39,514 nucleotides of DNA from Chloroflexota bacterium (GCA_029262735.1 JAJCYY010000009.1:1-39514); one strand, 5' to 3'. Positions 8,055 through 17,023 are shown, counted from the stretch's first letter. Made by a program: numbers and translations. The notes: a model not told the origin generated them from the letters alone.

Positions 8055-8897
8055 CTACGTCCCGACCCGCATCCCCGGGTTCACCAGCGCACGCAGCGAC
8101 TCTATTGCCGCCAGCACAGCCAGGTGTGACGTCTTCGGGTTCTTAGGGTGCGGCCTGTTAACCAGCCGGAAGTTGAACTCACCGAATCCGCCGGTCGCCC
8201 GGATCTCGTGAACATTTCCCGGTGCCTCCGGGTCGGCAACAACACGCACCATCGTCCGCTCCGGTCCTATCCCCGCAAGACTCACGGTCGCCGCCACGTT
8301 CACATTCGCAGGAAACAGCTTCACTGCGTCGGCAGCAGGACCGTCAAAAACCGTCACCGGTTCTGTGATCTCACGTCCTTCCCAGTCCGCAAAACCGGGG
8401 GCGCCACTCAGAGCAGCGGGCCGCTTCGTGGAGACGATAGTCACCGATTTAAGATCGGCCTGCACGGCCCGCAGAGCGTCGATTCCTCCGACTGCACCGG
8501 ACGGCACGATAATCTGGGCGCCGGTGGCCGCAGACGCAGCGTTCAATGACTCGAACAGCTCGGGGTCCATGAGAGCGCCCGAGCTCATCAACAGAAGCGA
8601 TATGCCGGAACTCAGCACAGCGGCACCGTGCTCCCTGACGGCTATTTGCGAGGCGCACTCAGCCACTATGTCCATCTGTCCGCATGCCAGGAATTCTGAC
8701 TCAACTGTGAAGCTGGTCGGATGCGATGCGAGACTCGATGCCAGCGACCTGCCCTGTTCTGCATCGATGTCCAGCAACGCGGTGACACGCGCTCCGGGAA
8801 TTCCGCCCGGACCGTCTCGACCGACGGCACCGGCCAATTCAGCACCCATCGACCCACAGCCGATGACGCCAATCTCAAGTGTCTTTGCTTGTCGCAC
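8055..8897 (-). CDS. nadX: L-aspartate dehydrogenase (NadX-like)
   Basis: A 280-residue NAD(P)-dependent aspartate dehydrogenase. It oxidises L-aspartate to iminoaspartate, the substrate of quinolinate synthase. The Rossmann motif I-G-V-I-G-C-G-S-M-G-A sits at the N-terminus; the family region I-I-V-P-S-G-A-V-G-G-I-D-A-L is near residue 130; the C-terminal half has L-F-P-A-N-V-N-V-A-A-T-V-S-L-A with the conserved N-V-N, and a catalytic-region His in the R-P-H-P-K-N-P-K-T-S segment. The GTG at 8897 is chosen because GGAGAGG precedes it and the Rossmann fold starts directly after; a longer frame to 8978 adds an Arg-rich tail of poor coding character. nadA and nadC lie 5-9 kb downstream and no nadB is in the window, so a NAD role is likely. 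Confidence 0.88.
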   Translation of the reverse strand: MRQAKTLEIGVIGCGSMGAELAGAVGRDGPGGIPGARVTALLDIDAEQGRSLASSLASHPTSFTVESEFLACGQMDIVAECASQIAVREHGAAVLSSGISLLLMSSGALMDPELFESLNAASAATGAQIIVPSGAVGGIDALRAVQADLKSVTIVSTKRPAALSGAPGFADWEGREITEPVTVFDGPAADAVKLFPANVNVAATVSLAGIGPERTMVRVVADPEAPGNVHEIRATGGFGEFNFRLVNRPHPKNPKTSHLAVLAAIESLRALVNPGMRVGT

Positions 8898-9030
8898 GCC
8901 TCTCCCGTCGATTCGTCCGCTTCTTACCGGGACAACAGGATACGCTGGATTCGCAAGACATCCGAATTTCGGTCGCAAACCTGGTGGTTGCGCTGAAATC
9001 GGGGCGGCCGTTGTCGGTCGAACTTCCCGC

Positions 9031-11445
9031 TCAGTAAATCCCGTTCACGGAGACCACCGGTTCGAGACTCTTCTCGACCCCCGCGATGTGGCGTTTCACT
9101 GCTATCACGCTGTCGGGGCTCAGCGAAATCGAGTCGATGCCCTCTCGCACAAGGAACTCAGCGAACTCCGGGTGGTTACTCGGCGCTTCGCCACAGATAC
9201 CGACCGGAACACCCACGGCGTGGGCGTCACGGATCAGCATCCGCACCGCTCGTTTGACCGCTTCATGCTGCTCATCGAAAAGGCTCTGCAGGTCTGCTGA
9301 ATCGCGGTCGACACCAAGAACCATCTGCGTCAGGTCGTTGGAACCAATCGAGAATCCATCGAAGCGTTTGGCGAACTCGGTCGCCAGGAGAATGTTGGAC
9401 GGAATCTCGGCCATAACGTAAACGCGCAGCCCGTTTTCGCCTCGCTTCAAGCCGTGCTCTGCCATCACCTCCAGGACGCGATCAGCCTCCTCCGGGGTCC
9501 GGCAAAACGGGACCATAACAACCATGTTGGTCAGGCCAACCTCGTCGCGCACCCGCTTCACCGCCCTGCACTCCAGCGCAAAGCCGTCACGATAGCGCTC
9601 GTTGTAGTACCGCGAGGCGCCTCGGAATCCCAGCATCGGGTTCTCTTCTTCGTGTTCGAACTGTGCGCCACCGATGAGTTGCGCGTACTCGTTTGTCTTG
9701 AAGTCGCTCAACCTGAGAATCACATCGTGCGGGTACTGGGACGCCGCGATCTGCCCCACTGCCTCGGCCAGCCGGTCAACGAAGAAATCTGTCTTGTCCG
9801 AGTATCCCTCCGTGATCTCCTCGATCAACCGCCGTGCCTCAAGGTCCTTGACGCTGTCGAAATGCGCCAACGCCATCGGGTGGACCTTGATCGAATCGTT
9901 GACGATGAACTCCATGCGAGCCAGGCCGATTCCCTCCACCGGCAATCGCCACCACCTGAACGCGGCAGCGGGCGATGCGATATTCATCGTGATCCTGGTG
10001 CGCGTCTCCGGGACATCTTCGAGACTCACATCTTCGATAGCAAAATCAAGCAAGCCCTCGTAAACGGCACCGTGGTCACCTTCGGCGCAGGAAAGAGTCA
10101 CTTCATCGCCATTGGCCAGCTCTTTCGTGGCGTTCCCGCAGCCGACGATGGCAGGCAGACCGAACTCTCGACTAACGATAGCCGCATGCGATGTCCGTCC
10201 ACCCCGGTCCGTGACGATTCCGGCCGCGCGCCGCATGATCGGCACCCAGTCCGGGTCGGTCTTCTGCGTCACCAGGACTTCGCCCTCTTTGAACTGCTTG
10301 AAGTCCTCCTGGCCTGTGATGATGCGGACCTTGCCTGAAGCGATCGCCTCGCCAATTGCCAGTCCTGTCACCAGCCTCTTGCCAGTCTCATTGAGCGAAA
10401 AGGTCCTGAAGCCCGTGTCCTCTCTCCTCGCCTGCACCGTCTCCGGCCTCGCCTGGACGATATAGAGATCACCGGTTACGCCATCTTTTGCCCATTCGAT
10501 ATCCATCGGCTGGCCGTAGTGCTTTTCAATCCGCGTCGCCCAGCGCGCCAGCTCAAGCACCTCATCGTCCTTGAGAACCAGGTGCCTTCGCTCCCTCTTC
10601 GTCGTGTTGACTGTTGCGGTCGGCTTCAGGCCGTCACCCAGGACCATCTTCTGAGCCTGATCACCACTGCTCCTCGAAATAACGGGCCGCACCTCCGGGT
10701 TATCGAGCAGGGGCTTAAAGACGGTGTACTCGTCCGGAGTGATTGCGCCCTTGACAACCATCTCGCCCAACCCCCACCCCGCGCTGATGTAAACGACATC
10801 CCGGAAGCCGGTTTCAGGATCGAGCGTGAAGATGACGCCCGCGCCGGCGAGATCTGAGCGCACCATGTGTTGGACGCCTACGGATAGCGCCACACGCATG
10901 TGATCGAACCCGTTCCGCTCCCGGTAGCTGATGGCGCGGTCGGTGAACAAGGATGCGATACACAACTGGCAAGAGCGAACGACATTGGCGATCCCCTGCA
11001 CATTCAGATAGGACTCCTGTTGGCCCGCAAAACTGGCGTTCGGCAAGTCTTCCGCTGTCGCGCTGGACCGAACCGCAACGGCCGGCTCGTCAACGCCCGT
11101 CTGCACGGCCAGGTCCCGGTATGCATCGGCTATCGCCTCGGATAACTCTTGCGGTAGCTCCGCAGCCATGATCAGCTGGCGAATCTCGGCGCCGGTCGAT
11201 GCAAGCTCACGGTCACCGCTCTTCATTTCCCCTAACAGCTCTGCGATCCGGTCTTCCAATCCTGCCGATTCGATGAACTGGCGGTATGCCTGCGCCGTCG
11301 TGGCGAATCCGTACGGCACGCGGATCCCCTCCGATTCGAGGCTCCTGACCATCTCGCCAAGCGACGCGTTCTTGCCACCGACTGTGGCGATGTCCCCTAT
11401 TCCAACGTCTGAGAACGGCTTGATCAACTCTGTGTGCACCGCCAT
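9031..11445 (-). CDS. ppsA: Phosphoenolpyruvate synthase (pyruvate, water dikinase)
   Basis: An 804-residue enzyme that makes PEP from pyruvate and ATP with release of AMP and phosphate, the entry to gluconeogenesis. Domains in order: N-terminal ATP-grasp (V-G-G-K-N-A-S-L-G-E-M and A-V-R-S-S-A-T-A-E-D), the swivelling domain with G-G-R-T-S-H-A-A-I-V where His420 is the phosphorylated residue, and a C-terminal PEP/pyruvate-binding TIM barrel with G-S-N-D-L-T-Q and I-C-G-E-A containing the catalytic Cys. The order and length fit PpsA rather than pyruvate phosphate dikinase. The start is ambiguous between ATG 11445 and the GTG just before it; GGAG eight bases upstream fits the ATG. Convergent spacing with the next minus gene is 133 bp, so co-transcription with nadX is possible but unproven. 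Confidence 0.95.
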   Translation of the reverse strand: MAVHTELIKPFSDVGIGDIATVGGKNASLGEMVRSLESEGIRVPYGFATTAQAYRQFIESAGLEDRIAELLGEMKSGDRELASTGAEIRQLIMAAELPQELSEAIADAYRDLAVQTGVDEPAVAVRSSATAEDLPNASFAGQQESYLNVQGIANVVRSCQLCIASLFTDRAISYRERNGFDHMRVALSVGVQHMVRSDLAGAGVIFTLDPETGFRDVVYISAGWGLGEMVVKGAITPDEYTVFKPLLDNPEVRPVISRSSGDQAQKMVLGDGLKPTATVNTTKRERRHLVLKDDEVLELARWATRIEKHYGQPMDIEWAKDGVTGDLYIVQARPETVQARREDTGFRTFSLNETGKRLVTGLAIGEAIASGKVRIITGQEDFKQFKEGEVLVTQKTDPDWVPIMRRAAGIVTDRGGRTSHAAIVSREFGLPAIVGCGNATKELANGDEVTLSCAEGDHGAVYEGLLDFAIEDVSLEDVPETRTRITMNIASPAAAFRWWRLPVEGIGLARMEFIVNDSIKVHPMALAHFDSVKDLEARRLIEEITEGYSDKTDFFVDRLAEAVGQIAASQYPHDVILRLSDFKTNEYAQLIGGAQFEHEEENPMLGFRGASRYYNERYRDGFALECRAVKRVRDEVGLTNMVVMVPFCRTPEEADRVLEVMAEHGLKRGENGLRVYVMAEIPSNILLATEFAKRFDGFSIGSNDLTQMVLGVDRDSADLQSLFDEQHEAVKRAVRMLIRDAHAVGVPVGICGEAPSNHPEFAEFLVREGIDSISLSPDSVIAVKRHIAGVEKSLEPVVSVNGIY

Positions 11446-11624
11446 CACATCATCTCCAAACTCGAGAAGAGAAATTTCCTGGTTGCTGGTCGCGAACGCT
11501 CAGAGCCTGTTTCGGCGACGGCCCCTCATGAAAACAACGATATCGACAGTTGTTGAAGGCGATGTGAGCAACTGCGCCCGCTCCGTGATAAAAGAGTGAA
11601 ACTTGCCTTTTGCACGCCGGGATG

Positions 11625-11683
11625 TTGGGAGGCGCCTGATCCCTGGTCGTATAAGCTGCCCGCAATAACAAATTTGAGGAGGA
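11625..11683 (+). promoter_or_regulatory. Putative promoter and strong ribosome binding site for the cupin gene
   Basis: TATAAG at 11650-11655 could be a -10 box, with TTGGGA at 11625-11630 as a poor -35 at a long 19-bp spacing. GAGGAGG at 11676-11682 is the strongest Shine-Dalgarno sequence in the window, four bases before the ATG at 11687. The RBS is convincing; the promoter is weak. Confidence 0.45.
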
Positions 11684-11686
11684 TGC

Positions 11687-12136
11687 ATGACCGGACACGC
11701 AAAGATTATCGTTCTGAGGCCCGGTGAGGGTGCAAAACCCGATGTAACTGCCGGGATGACTCAGACGATGAAGGTCGCAGGCGAGGCCGTGGACGGTGCG
11801 TTTTCCCTCTGGGAATCGGAGATAAAAGGCGGCCCCGGTCCTCACATACACCACACCGACATCGAGACTTTCTACGTCCTCGACGGCTCGGTTGAGTTCA
11901 AGCTGGGTGACGAGATCTCGATCCTCGAAAAGGGCGGATTTGCTCTCATCCCTCGCGGCCAGGTTCACTCGTTCACAACGCTCGGAGAGGACCCGGCGAG
12001 GATGCTTGTGATGGTGCTTCCTGCCGGATTCGAGCACTTTTTCGAGGAAGTGGCGGCGATGCGAGAGTCCGGAATGGACGTTCAGCAGGCGGTCAAATCG
12101 GCCGGTGAGAAGCACAACACGACATTTTTATTTTGA
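11687..12136 (+). CDS. Small cupin-domain protein
   Basis: A 149-residue single-domain cupin. Motif 1 is intact: G-P-H-I-H-H-T-D-I-E-T-F-Y-V-L-D-G near residues 51-68, with two His and one Glu able to bind a metal. Motif 2 is G-G-F-A-L-I-P-R-G-Q-V-H-S-F near 85-98, giving the third His. The C-terminal third is helical (F-E-H-F-F-E-E-V), as in quercetinase-like cupins of similar size. Cupins range from dioxygenases and isomerases to metabolite sensors, so no reaction is assigned. The start is well supported by a strong RBS. It lies between the divergent ppsA gene and the miaB operon. Confidence 0.85.
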   Translation: MTGHAKIIVLRPGEGAKPDVTAGMTQTMKVAGEAVDGAFSLWESEIKGGPGPHIHHTDIETFYVLDGSVEFKLGDEISILEKGGFALIPRGQVHSFTTLGEDPARMLVMVLPAGFEHFFEEVAAMRESGMDVQQAVKSAGEKHNTTFLF

Positions 12137-12207
12137 GCCCGCACAGATAAGAGAACGAATGCACGAAAGTGCAACTTAATTCGAGCCTCTTCGCTCCAGT
12201 TGCCATC

Positions 12208-12235
12208 TTGACCGCTCCGGCAAGCCAGCTATCCT
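12208..12235 (+). promoter_or_regulatory. Putative sigma-70-type promoter upstream of miaB-nadA
   Basis: TTGACC (12208-12213) and TATCCT (12230-12235) are separated by 16 bases and lie 53 bases before the miaB start. This is the most consensus-like promoter found by eye in the window; a transcript would start near 12242. Confidence 0.45.
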
Positions 12236-12287
12236 ATTCAGTTAAGCAATTGTGATGGCCGTAACAATCTGATCTCGCCCAATCCCG

Positions 12288-13598
12288 ATGCCCTCTTACC
12301 ACGTCTGGACCGTTGGCTGCCAGATGAACGTCGCAGACTCTCAGAGGCTTGACCTGAGCCTTGAGAGGATGGGGCTTGCCCGCGAGGAGAAGATAGAGAA
12401 CGCAGACGTCGTGATCGTAAACACATGCGTCGTCAGGCAGGCGGCCGAGGACACCGCAACCGGTCTCCTGGGAAGGCTCGGAAAACAGAAATTCGAAGCT
12501 CCCGATCGCGTAATCGCCGTCATGGGCTGTATGGTCGGGCCAGATCACGCCGATCTGAAGCGTCGGTTTCCGCAGGTTGACGTTTGGGCACGGCCACAGG
12601 AGTTTCAGCCGATAGTCGAAACCGTTGGCGCACGCACCGGTCTCAGCACAGAAGGCTGCCTCGCCAACCTCACACCGCAGAAGCCGAACGTCGCAACATT
12701 CGTCCCGATAGTCCACGGCTGCGACAAGTTCTGTACCTTCTGCATCATCCCCTATCGCCGCGGCCGCGAGATGAGCCGGCCGGTCAGTGAACTTGTCGAT
12801 GAGCTCACACGGCTCGTAGATCGCGGCGTCAAAGAGGTCACGCTACTCGGCCAGAACGTCGACTCGTATGGTCACGACCTTCGTCCAAGGGTCGATCTTG
12901 CCGACCTCATGGAACAGGTCCACGAGGTTTCCGGGCTAGAGCGCATCCGCTTCCTGACATCCCACCCGAACGACATGTCACGCCGAATCATCCGCGCCAT
13001 CGCCGACCTACCGAAGGTCTGCGAGAACGTAAATCTGCCGTTCCAGGCGGGCGACGACCGGATACTGGCTGAGATGCGCCGCGGCTACACAAGAGGCCAG
13101 TTTCTCGACCGAATAGACGAGATCAGGGCCACGATTCCCCGAGTCACACTCACGACCGACTTGATAGTCGGTTTCCCCGGTGAGACGGAAGCGGAGTTTC
13201 AGCAATCGGTCCGGCTGTTAGAACGGGTCCGCTTCGACAAAGTACACTCAGCTGCCTATTCAGAGCGCAAAGGGACGTTTGCTTCACGCCGGATACCGGA
13301 TAGCGTCACACGTGACGAGAAGAAGCGGCGTCTGCACACAGTAAACGACCTGCAAACACGCATTCAGACTGAGATAAATGCTGACCTCGTTGGTCAAGAG
13401 TTCGATATCCTAGTAGATGGAGAAACCCGAGGACGCCTTCGTGGGAGGACGAGAGGCGACAAACTTGTTTATGTGACAGGCGGTGGGCCCGCCCTGGGCG
13501 ACACGGTGAGAACAGGAATCACCGGAGCTTCGCCATGGTCTCTAGAAGGGGACTTACGGGCCACCCAGACTCAGAAAGAGCTGGTCGAAATAAAATGA
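12288..13598 (+). CDS. miaB: tRNA-2-methylthio-N6-dimethylallyladenosine synthase MiaB
   Basis: A 436-residue radical-SAM methylthiotransferase that adds a methylthio group to i6A37 in tRNAs reading UNN codons. The N-terminal UPF0004 domain carries the three ligands of the auxiliary 4Fe-4S cluster: Cys11 (G-C-Q-M-N), Cys47 (N-T-C) and Cys81 (G-C-M). The radical-SAM motif C-D-K-F-C-T-F-C gives Cys145, Cys149 and Cys152. A C-terminal TRAM domain (G-R-L-R-G-R-T-R-G-D) is present from about residue 380. Length is typical. L-P-F-Q-A-G-D-D replaces the usual L-P-x-Q-S-G-S. No Shine-Dalgarno sequence precedes the ATG. The stop overlaps the nadA start by four bases (ATGA), so the two genes are probably translationally coupled. 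Confidence 0.95.
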   Translation: MPSYHVWTVGCQMNVADSQRLDLSLERMGLAREEKIENADVVIVNTCVVRQAAEDTATGLLGRLGKQKFEAPDRVIAVMGCMVGPDHADLKRRFPQVDVWARPQEFQPIVETVGARTGLSTEGCLANLTPQKPNVATFVPIVHGCDKFCTFCIIPYRRGREMSRPVSELVDELTRLVDRGVKEVTLLGQNVDSYGHDLRPRVDLADLMEQVHEVSGLERIRFLTSHPNDMSRRIIRAIADLPKVCENVNLPFQAGDDRILAEMRRGYTRGQFLDRIDEIRATIPRVTLTTDLIVGFPGETEAEFQQSVRLLERVRFDKVHSAAYSERKGTFASRRIPDSVTRDEKKRRLHTVNDLQTRIQTEINADLVGQEFDILVDGETRGRLRGRTRGDKLVYVTGGGPALGDTVRTGITGASPWSLEGDLRATQTQKELVEIK

Positions 13599-14809
13599 CG
13601 ATGACTTTAAACCGGCAGACCGTGATTCCTATCACCGAACTGGAACAGTCTGCATTCTGCCGGTCCGACGGAAACCTTCGAACGCAGACGCTCGAAGAGG
13701 AGTTCAAGGCCGGCGTACGCTGGCAAAAGATCCCAACCCGGTACATGAAGCTCTCTCCAGAAGAGATCGATGCCGGAATTGCCGAGGCGAAAAAAGCTCT
13801 CGGCAACCAGGTGATCCTCCTCGGTCACCACTATCAACGATCGGACGTGATCAAGTACGCCGACATCCGCGGCGACTCGTATCTGCTGTCCAAGCAGGCG
13901 GCTGAAATCAAGGATGCACGTGCAATCGTGTTCTGCGGCGTCCACTTCATGGCCGAGACCGCTGACATTCTCAGCTCCGACGATCAGTCAGTGATCCTCC
14001 CGAACATGGCCGCTGGCTGCTCTATGGCAGACATGGCGAACCTTGAGGAGGTTGAGGACTGCTGGGACGACCTGCAGTCTGTTCTTGAAGGCCAGGGAAC
14101 AGTGGTTCCTATCACCTACATGAACTCAACGGCCGACATCAAGGCGCTGTGCGGCAAGAACGGCGGGCTCGTCTGTACGTCCTCGAACGCTGATAGAGCG
14201 TTCAACTGGGCCTACGAACGAGGCGACAAGGTGCTGTTCCTCCCTGACCAGCACCTGGGTCGCAATACTGCCCTCAAGATGGGCATTCCGGAGACCGAAA
14301 TGGTGGTCTGGGATCCTTTCAAACAGATGGGCGGCCTTTCACCGGAACAGATCAGGCGGGCAAAGGTAATCCTCTGGAAGGGACACTGCTCGGTCCACAC
14401 TCGTTTCACGACGAAGCAGATCGAGGAGGCCCGCGAGCAGCACCCCGGCATCAACGTGATCGTCCACCCGGAGTGCACGAAAGAGGCCGTTGCCGCAGCG
14501 GATTACGTCGGCTCAACCGAGTACATCCAGAACATGATCAACGCAGCGCCAACAGGCTCAGTCTGGGGCGTCGGCACCGAGATCAACATGGTGAGCCGTC
14601 TTGCAAAGGAGAACCCGGACAAGACGGTGTTCTGCCTCGACCCTGTCGTTTGCCCCTGTGCCACGATGTACAGGATTCACCCTGCGTACGTGCTGTGGGT
14701 GCTCGATGGCCTGGTCGCTGGCCTGGTGATCAACCGAATCGAGGTTCCGCCAGCGACGAAGGCAAACGCTCGGATCGCCCTCGACCGCATGCTGGAGATC
14801 AGTAAGTAG
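13595..14809 (+). CDS. nadA: Quinolinate synthase NadA
   Basis: A 404-residue 4Fe-4S enzyme that condenses iminoaspartate with dihydroxyacetone phosphate to quinolinate in de novo NAD synthesis. Cluster ligands fit the family: Cys114 in V-F-C-G-V-H-F-M-A-E-T-A, the Cys of V-H-P-E-C, and a Cys of V-V-C-P-C near the end. Substrate motifs L-G-H-H-Y-Q-R (76-82) and D-Q-H-L-G-R-N are present. The start chosen is the ATG at 13595, which overlaps the miaB stop; a GTG/ATG further upstream (13535) would lie inside miaB and adds Arg-rich noise. The protein has a longer N-terminus than short NadA forms. Two genes intervene before nadC. Confidence 0.95.
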   Translation: MTMTLNRQTVIPITELEQSAFCRSDGNLRTQTLEEEFKAGVRWQKIPTRYMKLSPEEIDAGIAEAKKALGNQVILLGHHYQRSDVIKYADIRGDSYLLSKQAAEIKDARAIVFCGVHFMAETADILSSDDQSVILPNMAAGCSMADMANLEEVEDCWDDLQSVLEGQGTVVPITYMNSTADIKALCGKNGGLVCTSSNADRAFNWAYERGDKVLFLPDQHLGRNTALKMGIPETEMVVWDPFKQMGGLSPEQIRRAKVILWKGHCSVHTRFTTKQIEEAREQHPGINVIVHPECTKEAVAAADYVGSTEYIQNMINAAPTGSVWGVGTEINMVSRLAKENPDKTVFCLDPVVCPCATMYRIHPAYVLWVLDGLVAGLVINRIEVPPATKANARIALDRMLEISK

Positions 14810-14813
14810 AACA

Positions 14814-15398
14814 GTGAAACCTGGAGTTATTCGGCCTTACCAGCAAGAACAGGCCGTATCGCTCATCATCGATGAACTGAACGAACGGGTGCGGCAGTCT
14901 GTTGCCGCACCCGTTCTTGTTGGGATATCCGGCATCGACGCCTCTGGCAAAACCACACTCGCAGAGGCCGTACGGCAGCGAGCGACCGAAATCGGGCTGC
15001 AGGTCGAGCTGGCAAACGTCGATGAGTTCATCATTCCACCTGACCAGAGGAAGTCGGAAGGCCCACCGTTCATAGACTACTTCGAGCACACATTTGACCA
15101 CGCCGCGTTCATTCAAAAGGTGAAGGGATTGGCGGCGGTGACCGGTGTGCAGATCGTACTGGCAGAAGGGATATTCCTGTTCCGAAAAGAGCTTGTGGCG
15201 CGCTGGGACGTAAGAATCTGGCTCGAAATGACCGCGGCTCAGTCGCTGGAGCGAGGAGCAGAACGTGACATAGACATGTTCGGATCCCTGGAGAAAGCGC
15301 GCAGTCTGTACGTCGACCAGTTCATCCCAGCACACGAGTACCACATGGGTCGTGACCGCCCGAGCGAATCCGCAGACTTCGTGTTTACGGTGGACTGA
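14814..15398 (+). CDS. P-loop kinase, uridine kinase-like fold
   Basis: A 194-residue P-loop protein with Walker A G-I-S-G-I-D-A-S-G-K-T-T at about residues 37-48 and a D-E-F segment near 70, as in nucleoside kinases of the uridine kinase / phosphoribulokinase group. The lid-like R-G-A-E-R-D segment near 138 fits a small-molecule kinase. The start is GTG at 14814, four bases after the nadA stop, so it is probably in the same transcript. Given its position between nadA and the nadC region, a pyridine-nucleoside kinase role is a possible but unproven alternative to uridine kinase. It lacks the full-length features of classical Udk. Confidence 0.75.
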   Translation: MKPGVIRPYQQEQAVSLIIDELNERVRQSVAAPVLVGISGIDASGKTTLAEAVRQRATEIGLQVELANVDEFIIPPDQRKSEGPPFIDYFEHTFDHAAFIQKVKGLAAVTGVQIVLAEGIFLFRKELVARWDVRIWLEMTAAQSLERGAERDIDMFGSLEKARSLYVDQFIPAHEYHMGRDRPSESADFVFTVD

Positions 15399-15424
15399 TT
15401 CGCACGATGTAGCGCTCACGCTCC

Positions 15425-15459
15425 ACTGGGACGACTGGACGACTGGGACGACTGGGACG
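15425..15459 (+). repeat. Short tandem repeat, unit ACTGGGACG, about four copies
   Basis: Three exact copies of the 9-base unit ACTGGGACG and one copy with a single G missing (ACTGGACG) lie in tandem between the kinase and arabinofuranosidase genes. A TAGAAT hexamer resembling a -10 box follows at 15462-15467. The unit length and the missing base suggest slippage. It is noncoding. Confidence 0.75.
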
Positions 15460-15520
15460 AGTAGAATCGCCGTTTCACAGATCACTATTTCTCCCGACGC
15501 ACCGGAGTTCCCCAAAACAC

Positions 15521-17023
15521 ATGGAAGCCACAGTAAGACTCGATACAGCGTATAACGCCGGCCAGATCGACCCGCGGATCTTCTCCGGTTTTCTCGAACA
15601 CATCGGCCGGTCCATCTACGGCGGTGTCTACGACCCGGGAAACGATCTGTCGGACGAGGACGGCATGCGCCTGGATGTGATCGAAGCCATGCGCGGACTG
15701 AACATGCCATACGTTCGTTATCCCGGCGGAAACTTCGTATCGAACTATGACTGGCGAGACGGTGTTGGCTCCGAGCGCAAGCCCTTCCCGGACTTCGCAT
15801 GGCGTGCCACCGAGCCGAACACGTTCGGCACCGACGAGTTCATGAAGTGGTGTCGAAAGGTCGGCACCGAGCCGATGATGGCGGTGAACCTGGGGACGCT
15901 CGGACCCACTGAGGCTGCTGGACTGGTTGAGTACTGCAACCTGGATACCGAGACGCATTACGCTCAGCAGCGCCGAAAGAACGCCTCCCAATCGCCATAC
16001 GACGTGAAGCTGTGGTGCCTGGGAAACGAGATGGACGGTCCCTGGCAGGCCGGCCACATCTCAGCCGAGCAATACGCGCTCAAGGCTCGCAACGCGGCGC
16101 GTCTCATGCGCGGCATGGACCCGTCAATCGAACTGGTTGCCGCCGGCTCGTCAGGCAGACACATGCCGACCTATCTCGAATGGGACCGCACGGTCCTCGA
16201 AACGTGCTGGGACGATATCGACTTCATCTCGGCGCACCGCTACTCCAATAACAAGGAAAACGACACACCCGGCTTCCTGGCCGAAGGCGTCGTGATCGAC
16301 AACATTCTCAACGATTACGCAGGTCTGCTTGCCTACGTGAAGGGGCTCAAGAAGAGCAGCCACGATGTCTACGTTAGCTTTGACGAGTGGAACGTCTGGT
16401 ACAGAGAGCGTGACGGTAAGAACCGTGACGGCGGATGGCAGGTCGGCCCCGTTCAGGTCGAGGAGGTCTACAACCTGGAAGACGCGTTGGTCTGCGCCCA
16501 GTACCTGAATGCCTTCATCCGGCGGGCCGACATTGTGAAAATGACGTGTCTTGCACAGATAGTGAACGTCATAGCCGCGGTACTCACAGGCCCGGACGGC
16601 ACGCTCAAGCAGAGCATCTACTATCCTTCCGCGCTCTACGCTGTGGCTGCGAAAGGACTCTCGCTGACACCGGTTGTCAGCGCGCCGCTATATGACGCAT
16701 CAGATCGTGAAAGAGTGCCGTACGTCGACGCGTCGGCCTCTTACGACGAAGAGACGGGAGAACTTGCTGTCTTCCTGGTGAACAGGTCTGTGGATGAGCA
16801 GGTTCGTGTCCGTATCGAACTGGATGACCGTGACGTGATACGCTCCGGCAAAGTCCAGACAGTGACCGGAGACGATCCGAAGCTATCGAATACGTGGAGC
16901 AATCCGAACGCTGTGGCACCACAGGACGGCCACTCGTCTGTTGACGGACGCGCCCTGGTTGTCGAACTGCCTGCACTCGGAATGGCGGTCGCAACAGGAG
17001 TTGAGACAGAGCCGCGGACTTAA
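15521..17023 (+). CDS. Alpha-L-arabinofuranosidase, GH51
   Basis: A 500-residue retaining glycosidase of family GH51, releasing L-arabinose from arabinan, arabinoxylan or short oligosaccharides. Visible family motifs: F-S-G-F-L-E-H-I-G-R-S-I-Y-G-G near residues 21-35, R-Y-P-G-G-N-F-V-S near 66, the acid/base Glu in C-L-G-N-E-M-D-G near 170, and the nucleophile Glu in S-F-D-E-W-N-V-W near 290. A C-terminal beta domain follows. No signal peptide is present, so it is intracellular and probably acts on imported oligosaccharides. No Shine-Dalgarno is seen. The gene sits between the kinase and nadC, where it has no metabolic link to NAD synthesis. Confidence 0.95.
   Translation: MEATVRLDTAYNAGQIDPRIFSGFLEHIGRSIYGGVYDPGNDLSDEDGMRLDVIEAMRGLNMPYVRYPGGNFVSNYDWRDGVGSERKPFPDFAWRATEPNTFGTDEFMKWCRKVGTEPMMAVNLGTLGPTEAAGLVEYCNLDTETHYAQQRRKNASQSPYDVKLWCLGNEMDGPWQAGHISAEQYALKARNAARLMRGMDPSIELVAAGSSGRHMPTYLEWDRTVLETCWDDIDFISAHRYSNNKENDTPGFLAEGVVIDNILNDYAGLLAYVKGLKKSSHDVYVSFDEWNVWYRERDGKNRDGGWQVGPVQVEEVYNLEDALVCAQYLNAFIRRADIVKMTCLAQIVNVIAAVLTGPDGTLKQSIYYPSALYAVAAKGLSLTPVVSAPLYDASDRERVPYVDASASYDEETGELAVFLVNRSVDEQVRVRIELDDRDVIRSGKVQTVTGDDPKLSNTWSNPNAVAPQDGHSSVDGRALVVELPALGMAVATGVETEPRT

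Noticed and set aside
8365..9300. 311-codon plus-strand ORF across nadX and the ppsA end
   Set aside because: Spans two genes in antisense and the gap between them; no domain seen.
9454..10338. 294-codon plus-strand ORF opposite ppsA
   Set aside because: Antisense to conserved ppsA motifs; composition is not protein-like.
12162..12175. TGCAC-GAAA-GTGCA hairpin after the cupin gene
   Set aside because: Only five base pairs and no T tract; not a convincing terminator.
14799..15800. Long minus-strand ORF (333 codons) opposite the kinase and arabinofuranosidase genes
   Set aside because: It is antisense to clear protein families, rich in Arg/Ser/His, and crosses two genes; a GC-driven shadow.
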